From CAYLPU01 sp964385635 (GTDB lineage Bacteria; Chloroflexota; Anaerolineae; B4-G1), in NCBI GenBank assembly GCA_964385635.1, contig CAYLPU010000016.1, forward strand, positions 1 to 64,000: DNA of 64,000 nucleotides. The letters run 5' to 3'. A program made the position numbers and the translations under genes. A model generated the notes under the pieces. The model did not search any database. It was not told the DNA's origin and worked only from the letters and a program-made list of their open reading frames with translations. Shown piece after piece: positions 52,430 through 62,575 of this stretch; the first letter of the stretch is position 1, and each line of letters starts with the position of its first letter.

Positions 52430-52485
52430 CATTTGTCATTTGTCATTTGTCATTGTTCATTTGCTCATTGTTCATTCCGCTATGG
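52430..52485. repeat. CATTTGT heptad-type repeat upstream of ligA
   Basis: Tandem, slightly uneven units of CATTTGT/CATTGTT/CATTTGCT fill the gap between ligA and the SH3-domain gene. They match those at 48878-48911. The unit length (7) and absence of spacers exclude a CRISPR array. Confidence 0.65.
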
Positions 52486-53058
52486 ATGCTCCACCGGCTC
52501 CAGAAAGTTCCCCACCGCCCACCACTCCCGTTCCTCGTTCTCCAGATCGCGGATGTTCCACCATTCAGAGCCGCCGGACACTGTCGGCCCATCAACGACG
52601 ATGAAAACCTCTCCCTCGAGCGCAACGCCCATGCGGGTGTAGTTCTCGCCCGGTCCTGAGCGGAGATTGAGGCCATACCCACCGGTGCCCGCCACCCGCA
52701 CATAGCGCCCAATGGCGATGTCGGGCGAGATGGTCGGGGTGGGCTCATCCGTCTCGACGGGCGGAGGGGTCGGGCCAGTAGCGGGCGTGGTCACCGGCGT
52801 GGGCGTCCAGATGATGAGGGTGGGAGTAGGACCGCCGATGACTAACTGCCCATGCAACAGGTACAGCGTCCACAGGCCGCACACCATCAGCGCCAGCAGC
52901 ACCACGACAAGACCCAGTACCCAGACGCAAGCCTTTCGTTCAGCAAGGTCTCCCGACCGCCGCCGGTGCAGATCCGGCCGGACGTAATCCCTTGCCTCGC
53001 CGTCCGGTTCCACGCGGTGGCTGGGGACCGTTTCCTCCGTCCAGTTGTCGCTGCGCAC
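52480..53058 (-). CDS. Membrane-anchored SH3-domain protein
   Basis: The 192-residue protein has a short cytoplasmic N-terminus, one membrane segment (ACVWVLGLVVVLLALMVCGLWTLYLL), a Pro/Thr-rich linker (PTPTLIIWTPTPVTTPATGP) and an extracytoplasmic bacterial SH3-type domain (GYGLNLRSGPGENYTRMGVALEGEVFIV...EWWNIRD). Such domains often bind peptidoglycan. A GTG at 53058 with AAAGGAGG upstream is the start. The cell-wall amidase gene follows upstream on the same strand, so a wall function is likely. Confidence 0.85.
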   Translation of the reverse strand: MRSDNWTEETVPSHRVEPDGEARDYVRPDLHRRRSGDLAERKACVWVLGLVVVLLALMVCGLWTLYLLHGQLVIGGPTPTLIIWTPTPVTTPATGPTPPPVETDEPTPTISPDIAIGRYVRVAGTGGYGLNLRSGPGENYTRMGVALEGEVFIVVDGPTVSGGSEWWNIRDLENEEREWWAVGNFLEPVEHP

Positions 53059-53170
53059 CTCGGCCTCCTTTCACCCAACCGGTAGGGCGGGGTGATCCAG
53101 TCCCTACAGAGGTTCCATCATCTCCCAGCGCAGATACGAACCGATGCCCAGGGGTGAAGCCAGACCGCTC

Positions 53171-56100
53171 TCACGGGCAGACCTCCAGCGCCACATCGTC
53201 CACGTACAGCGCCGCTGTATCGTCGTCTCCGTCATTCCGCGTACCGATGTAGACAGTCACCGTCTGGCCCAGATACGCGCCCAGGTCATACTCCCGCTGC
53301 TCCCAGGCCCGCGCGTCGGACTGCCAGGCGTCCAAGGAATGATAGTTACCCGACGAATCGGACAAACCCACGTAATGCCAGTCTCCAGGGTCATCCCCCT
53401 CGCCGATGGGATAGACCCACAACCGCAGCGTGGCCCCGCTCCCCGCTGGCAGCGGTACCGTCTGCGCCACCGATGAGTAAGCATCGTCCCCCGGCTCACC
53501 CGGCGGGATGCCCACCCGCACGCTCCGCACGCCGGAGTGAACCCGGCTGATCTCGTAGGCCGCCAGCCGGTTGAGCACCCAACCCTCACCTGACTCAAAG
53601 CCGCCGTTGACCAAGACACCAGTACACGTGCTCCCACCGCCCTCAGCATCGCGCATCACCAGCGGCAACCACAGATCATACCGACGGACGTAGAAGGTGC
53701 CCATAGCCCACTCCGAACGGTTTCCAGCGGCGTCGAAGACCTGCACCCCCCAGGCATGCGGCCCACCGGAGATGTGAGAGACCACATACGTGGACTGGGT
53801 GGTCGTGTAGGGCTGCCCGTCCAGTTCCACCACGTAGGCCAGGGAAGACCCACCGTCCGGCCCAACCGGCTCCCACGTCAGAACCACCTCCGTCACGAGG
53901 GAAACAGTGCTCCCGCCCGCCGGGGCGATGAGGACGGCGTTGGCAGGCGGGGTCGTGTCGTAAGTGAAAAAAACCTCATCAGGCGACGGGTCAACTCCTC
54001 CAGCCGTCGTCCGCGCCCGTGCGCGCAGATGATAGCCGCTGTTGATCAACGACGGAAGCGGGTAGGACCACGAAATGGTCCCCGTCGCCGTCACCCAGGT
54101 CGTCCCCGGCACCCAGACCGACCCCAGCACCCAATCGCTCCCCGTCCAGTAGCGCCCGTCACTACCGCGCTCGACCTGCACCTCCACCCGCTGGACTGCC
54201 ACATCGGACGCCACGGCTATCCCTCCGAAAGGCGGCACGCTGTTAGAGGCGCTGCCATCGGCCGGAGTGGTGATCTTCGTATTCGCGGGCGCAGCCAGGC
54301 ACAGGTCCAGGAAATCCAGCACCCGGCCCATTACCACGGGCCGCTGGTCCGGCCAGACAGTCTCGAAGGGAAAGCCGAAATACACCAGCCGCTCGCAGCC
54401 GCCAGTGGTGTCCGCGTATTGCACCGCTGCCGTCCCCATAAGGCCACCATCGTAGATCAACGCCGCCACGGAGCCACCGGTAGGCGTCATCTGGTCCGGG
54501 CGATCGGCGTCGTACATCCCCGGCGCGTCGAAGCGGAAGGGGGCCAGTCCCTCGAAAATAGAGCCGGGGGCCGGGGCGACCTCGTAGGTCTCTGCATCAT
54601 CTCCGGCATAGTCAGCCCGAAGACAAGAGTTGTAGAAATCGGAGTCGCCCTCCTGGTCGTCCAGGTGCCAGCCCACCTCCGTGCCGCTCAAAAACAGCGC
54701 CCCGCCATCCCCCAGGAAGTCCGTCAGTAACGCTCGCTCCGTATCGTCCAGCGTCTCGCCGGCGACTGACTCCTCCCCCAGAATCCAATCCACCAGTGCG
54801 TAATCGCTCAGGTCAATCGCCCCGTCCCGAACCACTTTGTTACTGGCACTGTCGAAGGGGTAGGAGATGACCTCCCCGTGTTGAACCACGTAGTCATACC
54901 CGTTCATCCGGTCCAGGAACATGCGCAGGTTGTACCCCTCCACCGGGTCGTAATCGGGCACCAGCATCGCGCTGCTCAACCGGTCGAAGCCATTGACCAA
55001 CAGCACTCCAGTCTCGTCCCCTGCGCGGACTCCCAGCGTCTCGGTGGGAAAGGACTCGCCACCGCCGTTGGTGGCGGTGACGCGGACGAAGAGGAGTTGC
55101 TCCGGTGAGAGACCGGTGAGGGTATAAACAGTCGTCGCCACCACCACCCCGTTTGACCAACCCAGGCCGTCGGTGCTGGTGTACACCCGGTAGCCCGTGG
55201 CCGCGTCGCCGGCCAGGCCGGTGGCGTCGATGGGAGAGGAATGCCAAGAGACCCGCACCTGCCCAGCGCCCACATTCTGGACCGCCAGGTGGGTCGGCGG
55301 TTCCGGGAGGAGCGCCAGGCCCACGCCGTCCCGCTGCTCGAAGTACTTGACGATGCCCTGGTAGACGGCGCGGGCAGCCAACATGTTGAAGCGCGGTTCC
55401 TTGAGCGCGTCGGTGTCGTCCGGGTGGTCGTGGTAGGCCAACTCGATCAGCGCACCGGGCATGCGCACCGCCGCATCATCGTCCCACAACTCCCGTAGTT
55501 CGCCCAGATTCTTGCTACGCTCGCCCAGGTCTCTCCAGCCGGAGTCCCACCCGGCCCGGATATCGTGGACCAACTCGGCATGAACAACGTGGCGCAGGTC
55601 GGCGCTGCCTGGGGTGACATCCTCGCCCTCGCCGCTGTGGATATAACTCACCGTGCCACTGAAATCCCACTGGTAGCCGCTGTAACCGTTGGTGTGCCAG
55701 GAGACATAGATAGCATCCTCCCCGGTGCCAGCGTGCTCCCAGCGGGCATACATCGGGCGGGCGACGATGTCGTTGAAGTAGGGCCAATCGTCGGGGTCCA
55801 GCCCCATCCACTGCGTGTAATAATAAGCAGCCACCTCCCACCACGGCTTGTCGGGCGGGTGCGGAGCCGTCGTCCCAATCCCAGTCAGATCATCGAACGT
55901 GCCCCCGCCAAAGCGGACCGCGTCTGCAACGACCACGTGGCCGGCCACCGTGGACTGGTTGGTCAGAACGACCCGGGCCTCCTCTCCACCCCGGAAGCCG
56001 TAGGTACCGACGTAGTGCCAGGTGTCTCCGTGCACCTGCTGACCGACGATGACCTCGGTTGACCCTCCAGCGTGGTGAATGGTGTAACGAGCATCGGAGG

Positions 56101-57163
56101 TGTGGCTGTCTCCCTGCCGGTACCAGACGTACACGGCGTAGCGACCATCGGCAGGAAGGACGGCAGTCCAGACAGCAGTGGCGGTCGGAGTACCGTCCGC
56201 CGTCTCGGCCCGGCGGTAGTCGGTGCCTGCGTAGCCTATCCCTGCTGGGGTAGCCGTCGTCCAGTTGCCAGTCTCGACGTATCCGGTGCCCGGGCCAGGG
56301 TCGTCGTTGTCCACCACCACCCCGGTCCCGTTCATGTCCCGCTCCCGCGCCGGGATGACCCGCGCGCCAGCGTTCCACAAGTACGCCAACAGATACTGGT
56401 CCACCGCCTCGGCGTTATTGTGATCCTCGATGATGGGACCGACGTAGGGCGGGTTAGGATAGGGAGGGCGCTGGGCACGCCAGGCATAGCCGTTCCACTG
56501 CCAGCCATGTCCCGCGCTGACGTAGACCGTCTTGCCACTAAGCGCGCCCTGCGGTTCCCCCCCTTTCATCCCCCCCAATGGGGGGGAAAGAGGGGGGGGC
56601 ACCGTCTCCTTGCGCGGCGGTGGCAGAGACGGGAGAAAGTCGGCCAGGGAACGGAACTTGTGCGTCGCCGGGTCGAGTGCCTCCACGCGCAGGTCACGCC
56701 AGCCCAGCGGCTCCAGTGTCGCCGCTATCTGTTCGACCATCTCTTCGACAGCCATCCCGTCCAGCCCGACCAGCGGTTCATCTGGCAGCACCAGTCGCAC
56801 AGTGAACACCCGTCCCCCCTCCCCCTGCCACTCGCTGATGCCAGGGAGGGAACCTACCTCTACGCCCTCCAGCGCTGTCCCCTCAGGGATCGCCGAGCGC
56901 AAGCCACGCACCCGCTCCTCGGCGGTGGGCCCTGCCAGGAGCGCCTCCAGCGCCACCTCCGGATCCAGCCCGGTGGCCCCCCCCAACCCGATGGCCCGCT
57001 CGACGCAGACCAACCCCTGCTCGCTCCAGAAACAGGCCAGGCCGACCGACTCCACCACCCTATCCCCCGGGGGGACGGGGGATAGAGGACCCATCCCCAG
57101 TGCTCCCAGCGCCAGCAGCGTTATCCCCACCGCTATCCCTATGCGCACCATTGGGCGGCTCAT
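53171..57163 (-). CDS. Large exported N-acetylmuramoyl-L-alanine amidase
   Basis: The 1330-residue exported enzyme has an N-terminal signal or anchor (RIGIAVGITLLALGALGMG) and a GerMN-like domain (LEALLAGPTAEE...LPDEPLVGLDGMAVEEMVEQI). An amidase_3 catalytic domain follows: zinc His in VYVSAGHGW, Glu in HNNAEAVDQ, His in YVSWHTNG, catalytic Glu in ALIELAYHDH. A golvesin/Xly-type binding domain (residues about 300-410, GRYAVYVWYRQGD...ADAVRFGGG) is inserted between the first two and last two motifs. A fibronectin III domain, a long middle domain, an Ig-like part and a C-terminal jelly-roll end follow. A palindrome at 56556-56599 encodes in frame PPPLSPPLGGMKGG. Start 57163 has GAAGAGG. Confidence 0.85.
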   Translation of the reverse strand: MSRPMVRIGIAVGITLLALGALGMGPLSPVPPGDRVVESVGLACFWSEQGLVCVERAIGLGGATGLDPEVALEALLAGPTAEERVRGLRSAIPEGTALEGVEVGSLPGISEWQGEGGRVFTVRLVLPDEPLVGLDGMAVEEMVEQIAATLEPLGWRDLRVEALDPATHKFRSLADFLPSLPPPRKETVPPPLSPPLGGMKGGEPQGALSGKTVYVSAGHGWQWNGYAWRAQRPPYPNPPYVGPIIEDHNNAEAVDQYLLAYLWNAGARVIPARERDMNGTGVVVDNDDPGPGTGYVETGNWTTATPAGIGYAGTDYRRAETADGTPTATAVWTAVLPADGRYAVYVWYRQGDSHTSDARYTIHHAGGSTEVIVGQQVHGDTWHYVGTYGFRGGEEARVVLTNQSTVAGHVVVADAVRFGGGTFDDLTGIGTTAPHPPDKPWWEVAAYYYTQWMGLDPDDWPYFNDIVARPMYARWEHAGTGEDAIYVSWHTNGYSGYQWDFSGTVSYIHSGEGEDVTPGSADLRHVVHAELVHDIRAGWDSGWRDLGERSKNLGELRELWDDDAAVRMPGALIELAYHDHPDDTDALKEPRFNMLAARAVYQGIVKYFEQRDGVGLALLPEPPTHLAVQNVGAGQVRVSWHSSPIDATGLAGDAATGYRVYTSTDGLGWSNGVVVATTVYTLTGLSPEQLLFVRVTATNGGGESFPTETLGVRAGDETGVLLVNGFDRLSSAMLVPDYDPVEGYNLRMFLDRMNGYDYVVQHGEVISYPFDSASNKVVRDGAIDLSDYALVDWILGEESVAGETLDDTERALLTDFLGDGGALFLSGTEVGWHLDDQEGDSDFYNSCLRADYAGDDAETYEVAPAPGSIFEGLAPFRFDAPGMYDADRPDQMTPTGGSVAALIYDGGLMGTAAVQYADTTGGCERLVYFGFPFETVWPDQRPVVMGRVLDFLDLCLAAPANTKITTPADGSASNSVPPFGGIAVASDVAVQRVEVQVERGSDGRYWTGSDWVLGSVWVPGTTWVTATGTISWSYPLPSLINSGYHLRARARTTAGGVDPSPDEVFFTYDTTPPANAVLIAPAGGSTVSLVTEVVLTWEPVGPDGGSSLAYVVELDGQPYTTTQSTYVVSHISGGPHAWGVQVFDAAGNRSEWAMGTFYVRRYDLWLPLVMRDAEGGGSTCTGVLVNGGFESGEGWVLNRLAAYEISRVHSGVRSVRVGIPPGEPGDDAYSSVAQTVPLPAGSGATLRLWVYPIGEGDDPGDWHYVGLSDSSGNYHSLDAWQSDARAWEQREYDLGAYLGQTVTVYIGTRNDGDDDTAALYVDDVALEVCP

Positions 57164-57261
57164 CCCAACAACCTCTTCAACCCCCTATCAAACGCTCCAT
57201 CTCAGCGGGCCTGCTCACGCTCCAGGTGTTGATCACGTCGGCAGGCCACGTCCAGCCTCGC

Positions 57262-57720
57262 CTACCGTCGCCTCAGCGCTTCGATCCCAGCCAGCACTTT
57301 CTCCTCGCTCCTGGCCCCCATACCGGGCAGGTCGCGCAGGCGGCCATCCCGCGCCGCCTTCTCCAACGCCCCGATGCTGGTGAGGCCCAGTTCCTTCCAG
57401 AACAGCGCCGCCCGCTTGGGACCGACGTCAGGGACCTGGAGCATCTCGATCACACCGGCGGGCACCTGGGCCTGGAGTCTCTCGCACGCCCCCAGCCGGC
57501 CGGTGCGCATCAGTTCATCGATCTTGGCCGCCAGGGTCTTACCGACGCCGGGAATCGTCTCCACTTCCCCCGCCCGCCAGACCTCTTCCAGCGGCTGGCT
57601 CAGCATAGCGACGTTCTCCGCCGCCCGCCGGTAGGCCCTGATGCGATGAGTGTCCTCCCCCTGGATGGCCAGGATGTCCGCCATCGCGGCGAATACTTCG
57701 GCAACCTCGCGGTTCGTCAT
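57262..57720 (-). CDS. Orphan PolX N-terminal helix-hairpin-helix protein
   Basis: The 152-residue protein matches only the N-terminal part of bacterial PolX / DNA polymerase beta: MTNREVAEVFAAMADILAIQGEDTHRIRAYRRAAENVAML, the hairpin IPGVGKTLAAKIDELMRTGRL, and LQVPDVGPKRAALFWKELGL. The polymerase palm and the PHP domain that follow in full-length PolX (about 570 residues) are absent; the frame ends at 57262 with a stop and no continuation is seen. It probably binds gapped or branched DNA. It could be a genuine short protein or a truncated gene. A promoter (TTGTCA-N16-TATAAT) precedes it. Confidence 0.75.
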   Translation of the reverse strand: MTNREVAEVFAAMADILAIQGEDTHRIRAYRRAAENVAMLSQPLEEVWRAGEVETIPGVGKTLAAKIDELMRTGRLGACERLQAQVPAGVIEMLQVPDVGPKRAALFWKELGLTSIGALEKAARDGRLRDLPGMGARSEEKVLAGIEALRRR

Positions 57721-57840
57721 TGGAAGTCCCCAAGACACCTAACCACCGACCAACTTTGACGGTTTCCGTCGCAAATAGACGAACAGTACTATCGAAGTGC
57801 TAACCACAACCGTCACAATTCAAACCAACATCTCCACCTG

Positions 57841-57890
57841 ATTATACCCCATCTCCACCGCTTGACAATGGCACTTCGGTAGGGTAAGAT
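57841..57890. promoter_or_regulatory. Overlapping divergent promoters
   Basis: On the plus strand TTGACA (57862-57867), 17 bases, TAAGAT (57885-57890) serves the toxin-antitoxin pair. On the minus strand TTGTCA (57868-57863), 16 bases, TATAAT (57846-57841) serves the PolX-like gene. The two -35 boxes overlap, so one polymerase would block the other. Confidence 0.6.
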
Positions 57891-57952
57891 AGCGCCAGGT
57901 TCAGGCGTTATCGAGAAATCAGAGTGTCAGATGAGGAAAGGATGGTGTAACA

Positions 57953-58213
57953 ATGGCCATACCAGTGCGTGCAATTGAAACAACAGGCGTGATTGACGAA
58001 AAGAGTCAATTGCGGCTGGATACTCCACTGCCAGTTGTCGGCCCAAGTCGGGTGCGAATCATTGTGCTATTACCAGAGGAGGAGCATGAGGAGATCAGTG
58101 AATCGGAGTGGCTACATGCGGCAGCGACCAATCCGGTTTTTAGTTTCCTGAAGGAGCCCGAAGAGAATATCTACACCCCGGCGGACGGGAGGCCGTTTGA
58201 TGACAAAGGGTAA
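57953..58213 (+). CDS. Antitoxin of a PemK/MazF-type pair
   Basis: The 86-residue protein precedes and overlaps a PemK-type toxin gene, the standard antitoxin position. Its N-terminus (VRAIETTGVIDEKSQLRLDTPLPVVGPSRVRIIVLLPEE) resembles DUF104/AF2212-like antitoxins. The C-terminus FLKEPEENIYTPADGRPF would bind the toxin. AAAGGATGG precedes the ATG. A promoter lies at 57862-57890, and it probably represses its own operon. Confidence 0.75.
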   Translation: MAIPVRAIETTGVIDEKSQLRLDTPLPVVGPSRVRIIVLLPEEEHEEISESEWLHAAATNPVFSFLKEPEENIYTPADGRPFDDKG

Positions 58214-58541
58214 AGTGGTGCTCGTGCCGTTTCCTTTTGACGACCTCTCGGCTACCAAAGTACGACCTGCCGTGTGTTTGACAAACCCAATTGGTGTACA
58301 CCGCCACGTTGTCCTGGCATTTACCACCAGCCAGGTTCCCACTCCGCTGGCGAATTCCGATATCGTGCTAGACACTCAAGATCCCGACTTCTCAACAACC
58401 GGGCTACGGGCTTCGTCCACATTGCGCCTACATCGGCTGATGACTGCTACCATCTCAATCATCCAACGCGAGTTGGGGGAATTATCGCCGCGTATGCAGG
58501 CAGAAGTCAACGCCAAATTGCGTGACCTGTTTGAACTATGA
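58200..58541 (+). CDS. PemK/MazF-family mRNA interferase toxin
   Basis: The 113-residue endoribonuclease toxin of the PemK/MazF family starts GKVVLVPFPFDDLSATKVRPAVCL, where the PFPFDDL region and RPAV are the usual core. It continues VLAFTTSQVPTP and SSTLRLHRLMTATISII. I start at ATG 58200, with TTG 58197 as an alternative; the gene overlaps the antitoxin by 14 bases, so translation is coupled. When active it would cleave cellular mRNA. Confidence 0.85.
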   Translation: MTKGKVVLVPFPFDDLSATKVRPAVCLTNPIGVHRHVVLAFTTSQVPTPLANSDIVLDTQDPDFSTTGLRASSTLRLHRLMTATISIIQRELGELSPRMQAEVNAKLRDLFEL

Positions 58542-58646
58542 GCCACAACGCGGGTTGTCCGCGATGGCTGATCTGGGCGACGCTGAAATTCGCCGCCCGG
58601 CGAAAACGTTAACCCCTTCCCAAGTCATAATAGGAGGTCTTATCCA
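58542..58646. other. Toxin-MFS spacer with hairpins
   Basis: CGCGG/CCGCG pair around 58550-58564, and GGGCG/CGCCC around 58586-58609, so this gap again shows two adjacent stems. It is a possible third, diverged member of the paired-hairpin repeats; the GGAGCAA tail is missing. Confidence 0.35.
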
Positions 58647-59879
58647 ATGGAACAAACCAACTTCAAGGTCTATGGTTACCGATGGATCGTGCTCCTCGCG
58701 TTTATGTTTGTCACCGCCGCCAACCAGCTTTTGTGGATTACCTTCGCCCCGATCACGGGCAGCGCCGCCAGGTATTATGGAGTCTCGGACCTCAGCATCG
58801 GTCTCCTGTCCATGAGTTTTATGATCGTCTACATCTTCATATCAATCCCCGCCTCGTGGGTCATTGACACCTACGGGATTCGTGTCGCTGTTGGATTGGG
58901 CGCCGCGCTGACAGGCATCTTCGGCCTGCTGCGGGGCCTGTTGGCATCGGACTACAACCTGGTGCTCATCTCGCAGATTGGGATTGCAATCGGGCAGCCG
59001 TTCATCCTCAACGCCATAACCAAGGTGGCTGCTCGCTGGTTTCCAATTCGGGAGCGGGCGACCGCATCGGGCCTTGGATCACTGGCCATGTACCTGGGCA
59101 TTGTTGCAGGTCTGGCGCTGACCCCATACCTCACAATCCGATCCAGCATCGGCAGCACGCTCGTTACCTACGGGATCGTATCCGTGATCGCAGCAGTTGC
59201 CTTTTTCGGCCTCGTCAAGGAACGTCCGCCAACACCCCCCTGCCCCCCGGGCCAGGAAGAGCGGGCCCTGGTTCTTGACGGCCTCAGACAAATCCTGCGC
59301 AAAAGGGATTTCATCCTGCTGATGATTATCTTCTTCGTGGGCCTGGGAGTATTCAATGGGGTGACGACGTGGATCGAAGACATCGTCAGGCCACGAGGAT
59401 TCTCAATCACCCAGGCCGGAATCATCGGAGGCCTGATGGTCGTAGGTGGTGTCATCGGCGCCCTAATCATACCATCGCTCTCAGACCGCTATCGCAAGCG
59501 AGTCCCGTTCATGCTCCTGGCCCTGGCGGGTGCGATTCCGGGACTCATCGGCATCACTTACGCCACGAGTTACTGGCTTCTGCTCGCCTCAGCCTTTGTC
59601 CTGGGCTTCTGCTTGCTGAGCGCAGGTCCAATCGGATTCCAGTACGGGGCTGAAGTTACCTATCCGGCACCCGAGGGCACCTCCAACGGCCTGCTCCTGC
59701 TCATGGGGCAAATCTCGGGCATCCTGTTCATCTTCGGAATGGACAGTTTCAAGTCCCCGGAGACCGGTTCGATGACCCCGTCCCTGGTTGCGCTCACCGG
59801 GCTTATGGTTTCGAGCCTGCTTCTCTGCACAAGACTCAAAGAGTCGGGCTTGATGGAAGTAACAGATAAGCAACCCTGA
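58647..59879 (+). CDS. MFS transporter
   Basis: The 410-residue integral membrane transporter of the major facilitator superfamily has about twelve helices. The loop between helices 2 and 3 is ASWVIDTYGIRVAVG (motif A-like) and the symmetrical one is SLSDRYRKRVPFM. The pattern GSAARYYGVSDLSIGLLSMSFMIVYIF recalls the FLVCR-like branch of MFS. AGGAGG lies 10 bases before the ATG. The substrate is unknown; with no metabolic neighbours, none can be proposed from context. Confidence 0.88.
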   Translation: MEQTNFKVYGYRWIVLLAFMFVTAANQLLWITFAPITGSAARYYGVSDLSIGLLSMSFMIVYIFISIPASWVIDTYGIRVAVGLGAALTGIFGLLRGLLASDYNLVLISQIGIAIGQPFILNAITKVAARWFPIRERATASGLGSLAMYLGIVAGLALTPYLTIRSSIGSTLVTYGIVSVIAAVAFFGLVKERPPTPPCPPGQEERALVLDGLRQILRKRDFILLMIIFFVGLGVFNGVTTWIEDIVRPRGFSITQAGIIGGLMVVGGVIGALIIPSLSDRYRKRVPFMLLALAGAIPGLIGITYATSYWLLLASAFVLGFCLLSAGPIGFQYGAEVTYPAPEGTSNGLLLLMGQISGILFIFGMDSFKSPETGSMTPSLVALTGLMVSSLLLCTRLKESGLMEVTDKQP

Positions 59880-59885
59880 TCCCTT

Positions 59886-59966
59886 CAAATCATCGTCGCT
59901 TTGAAGGAGACGAAACGGTTGATGGAGGAGATTGACGAACTGATACCTGCCTGGCCCATCGAATGA
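59886..59966 (+). pseudogene. C-terminal gene fragment
   Basis: In the frame ending at the stop 59964-59966 the sequence reads ALKETKRLMEEIDELIPAWPIE. It has the composition of real coding sequence but no start or upstream body, because the MFS stop lies just before. I recognise no family. Confidence 0.3.
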
Positions 59967-59978
59967 GACAGTGACGCC

Positions 59979-60092
59979 ATGAGTGAGTATACCGCACGCC
60001 AGATCCTGGACATGATCGAGGCCAATGGGGGACCAGACGGACAGGTTTCTCGTGACGAGAGACCAGGTGGAAGTCTGCCCGCTTTCGCGTGA
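59979..60092 (+). pseudogene. 5' fragment of a pentapeptide-repeat-type gene
   Basis: A 37-codon frame begins MSEYTARQILDMIEANGGPDG and then ends after an unrelated stretch. The opening strongly recalls the start of pentapeptide-repeat proteins I have seen in Chloroflexota, where a run of Leu-Ser/Asp repeats would follow. Here the repeats are missing. Probably a truncated gene. Confidence 0.4.
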
Positions 60093-60123
60093 TGCAAAGC
60101 CTACTCCCCAATTTCACCTTCCA

Positions 60124-62292
<2,169 letters not shown>

Positions 62293-62575
62293 TTTGCCAT
62301 CCTTTCAATGCCAGCCTTCCGCTGCCCATGCTGCCTTCGCCTCCGGGATGCAGGCTCGGCCTCCGGGACTTTGCACTTTCGGGGCCACCTGTGCGTTCAC
62401 TTTCGTTACGGCCTGGTGACCTGCCTGTGCCCCAGCAGACAGGCTCGCTGTCATCCATCAGATGACTTTGTCGATAGGCTTCAGAATTTCGGTTTCCCTC
62501 CACCCTGCTATCCTGGCTACGGGGCTCCTGGCTTTTGCCCCGACGGGACTGTCTCGCGCCATCTCTTACCAACTG
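62293..62575 (-). ncRNA. Stand-alone HEARO/omega-RNA-like structured RNA
   Basis: Read on the minus strand, this non-coding stretch is dense in stems: CGGGGC/GCCCCG (62542-62537 with 62525-62520), GTCATC/GATGAC (62466-62450 hairpin) and GCCTGT/ACAGGC (62444-62423 hairpin), plus a GGTCACC/GGTGGCC pair. It contains GAGACAGTCCCGTCGGGGCA, GTAACGAAAGTGAACGC and CCCCGAAAGTGCAAAGTCCC. These remind me of HEARO RNAs, the guide RNAs of IscB-type elements. The 3' end meets ATGA at the next gene's start; insertion next to ATGA/GTGA is a known HEARO trait. No iscB or tnpA is nearby, so it would be a solo copy. Identity is from memory and needs a covariance search. Confidence 0.55.

Noticed and set aside
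52430..52485. CRISPR-like tandem repeat
   Set aside because: Units are 7 bases long and contiguous, with no spacers and no cas genes.
50198..52642. An 814-codon open frame on the plus strand
   Set aside because: It is the antisense of ligA, which has all domains and motifs of the family on the minus strand. Its translation has no recognisable fold and an unusual His/Arg/Gln-rich composition.
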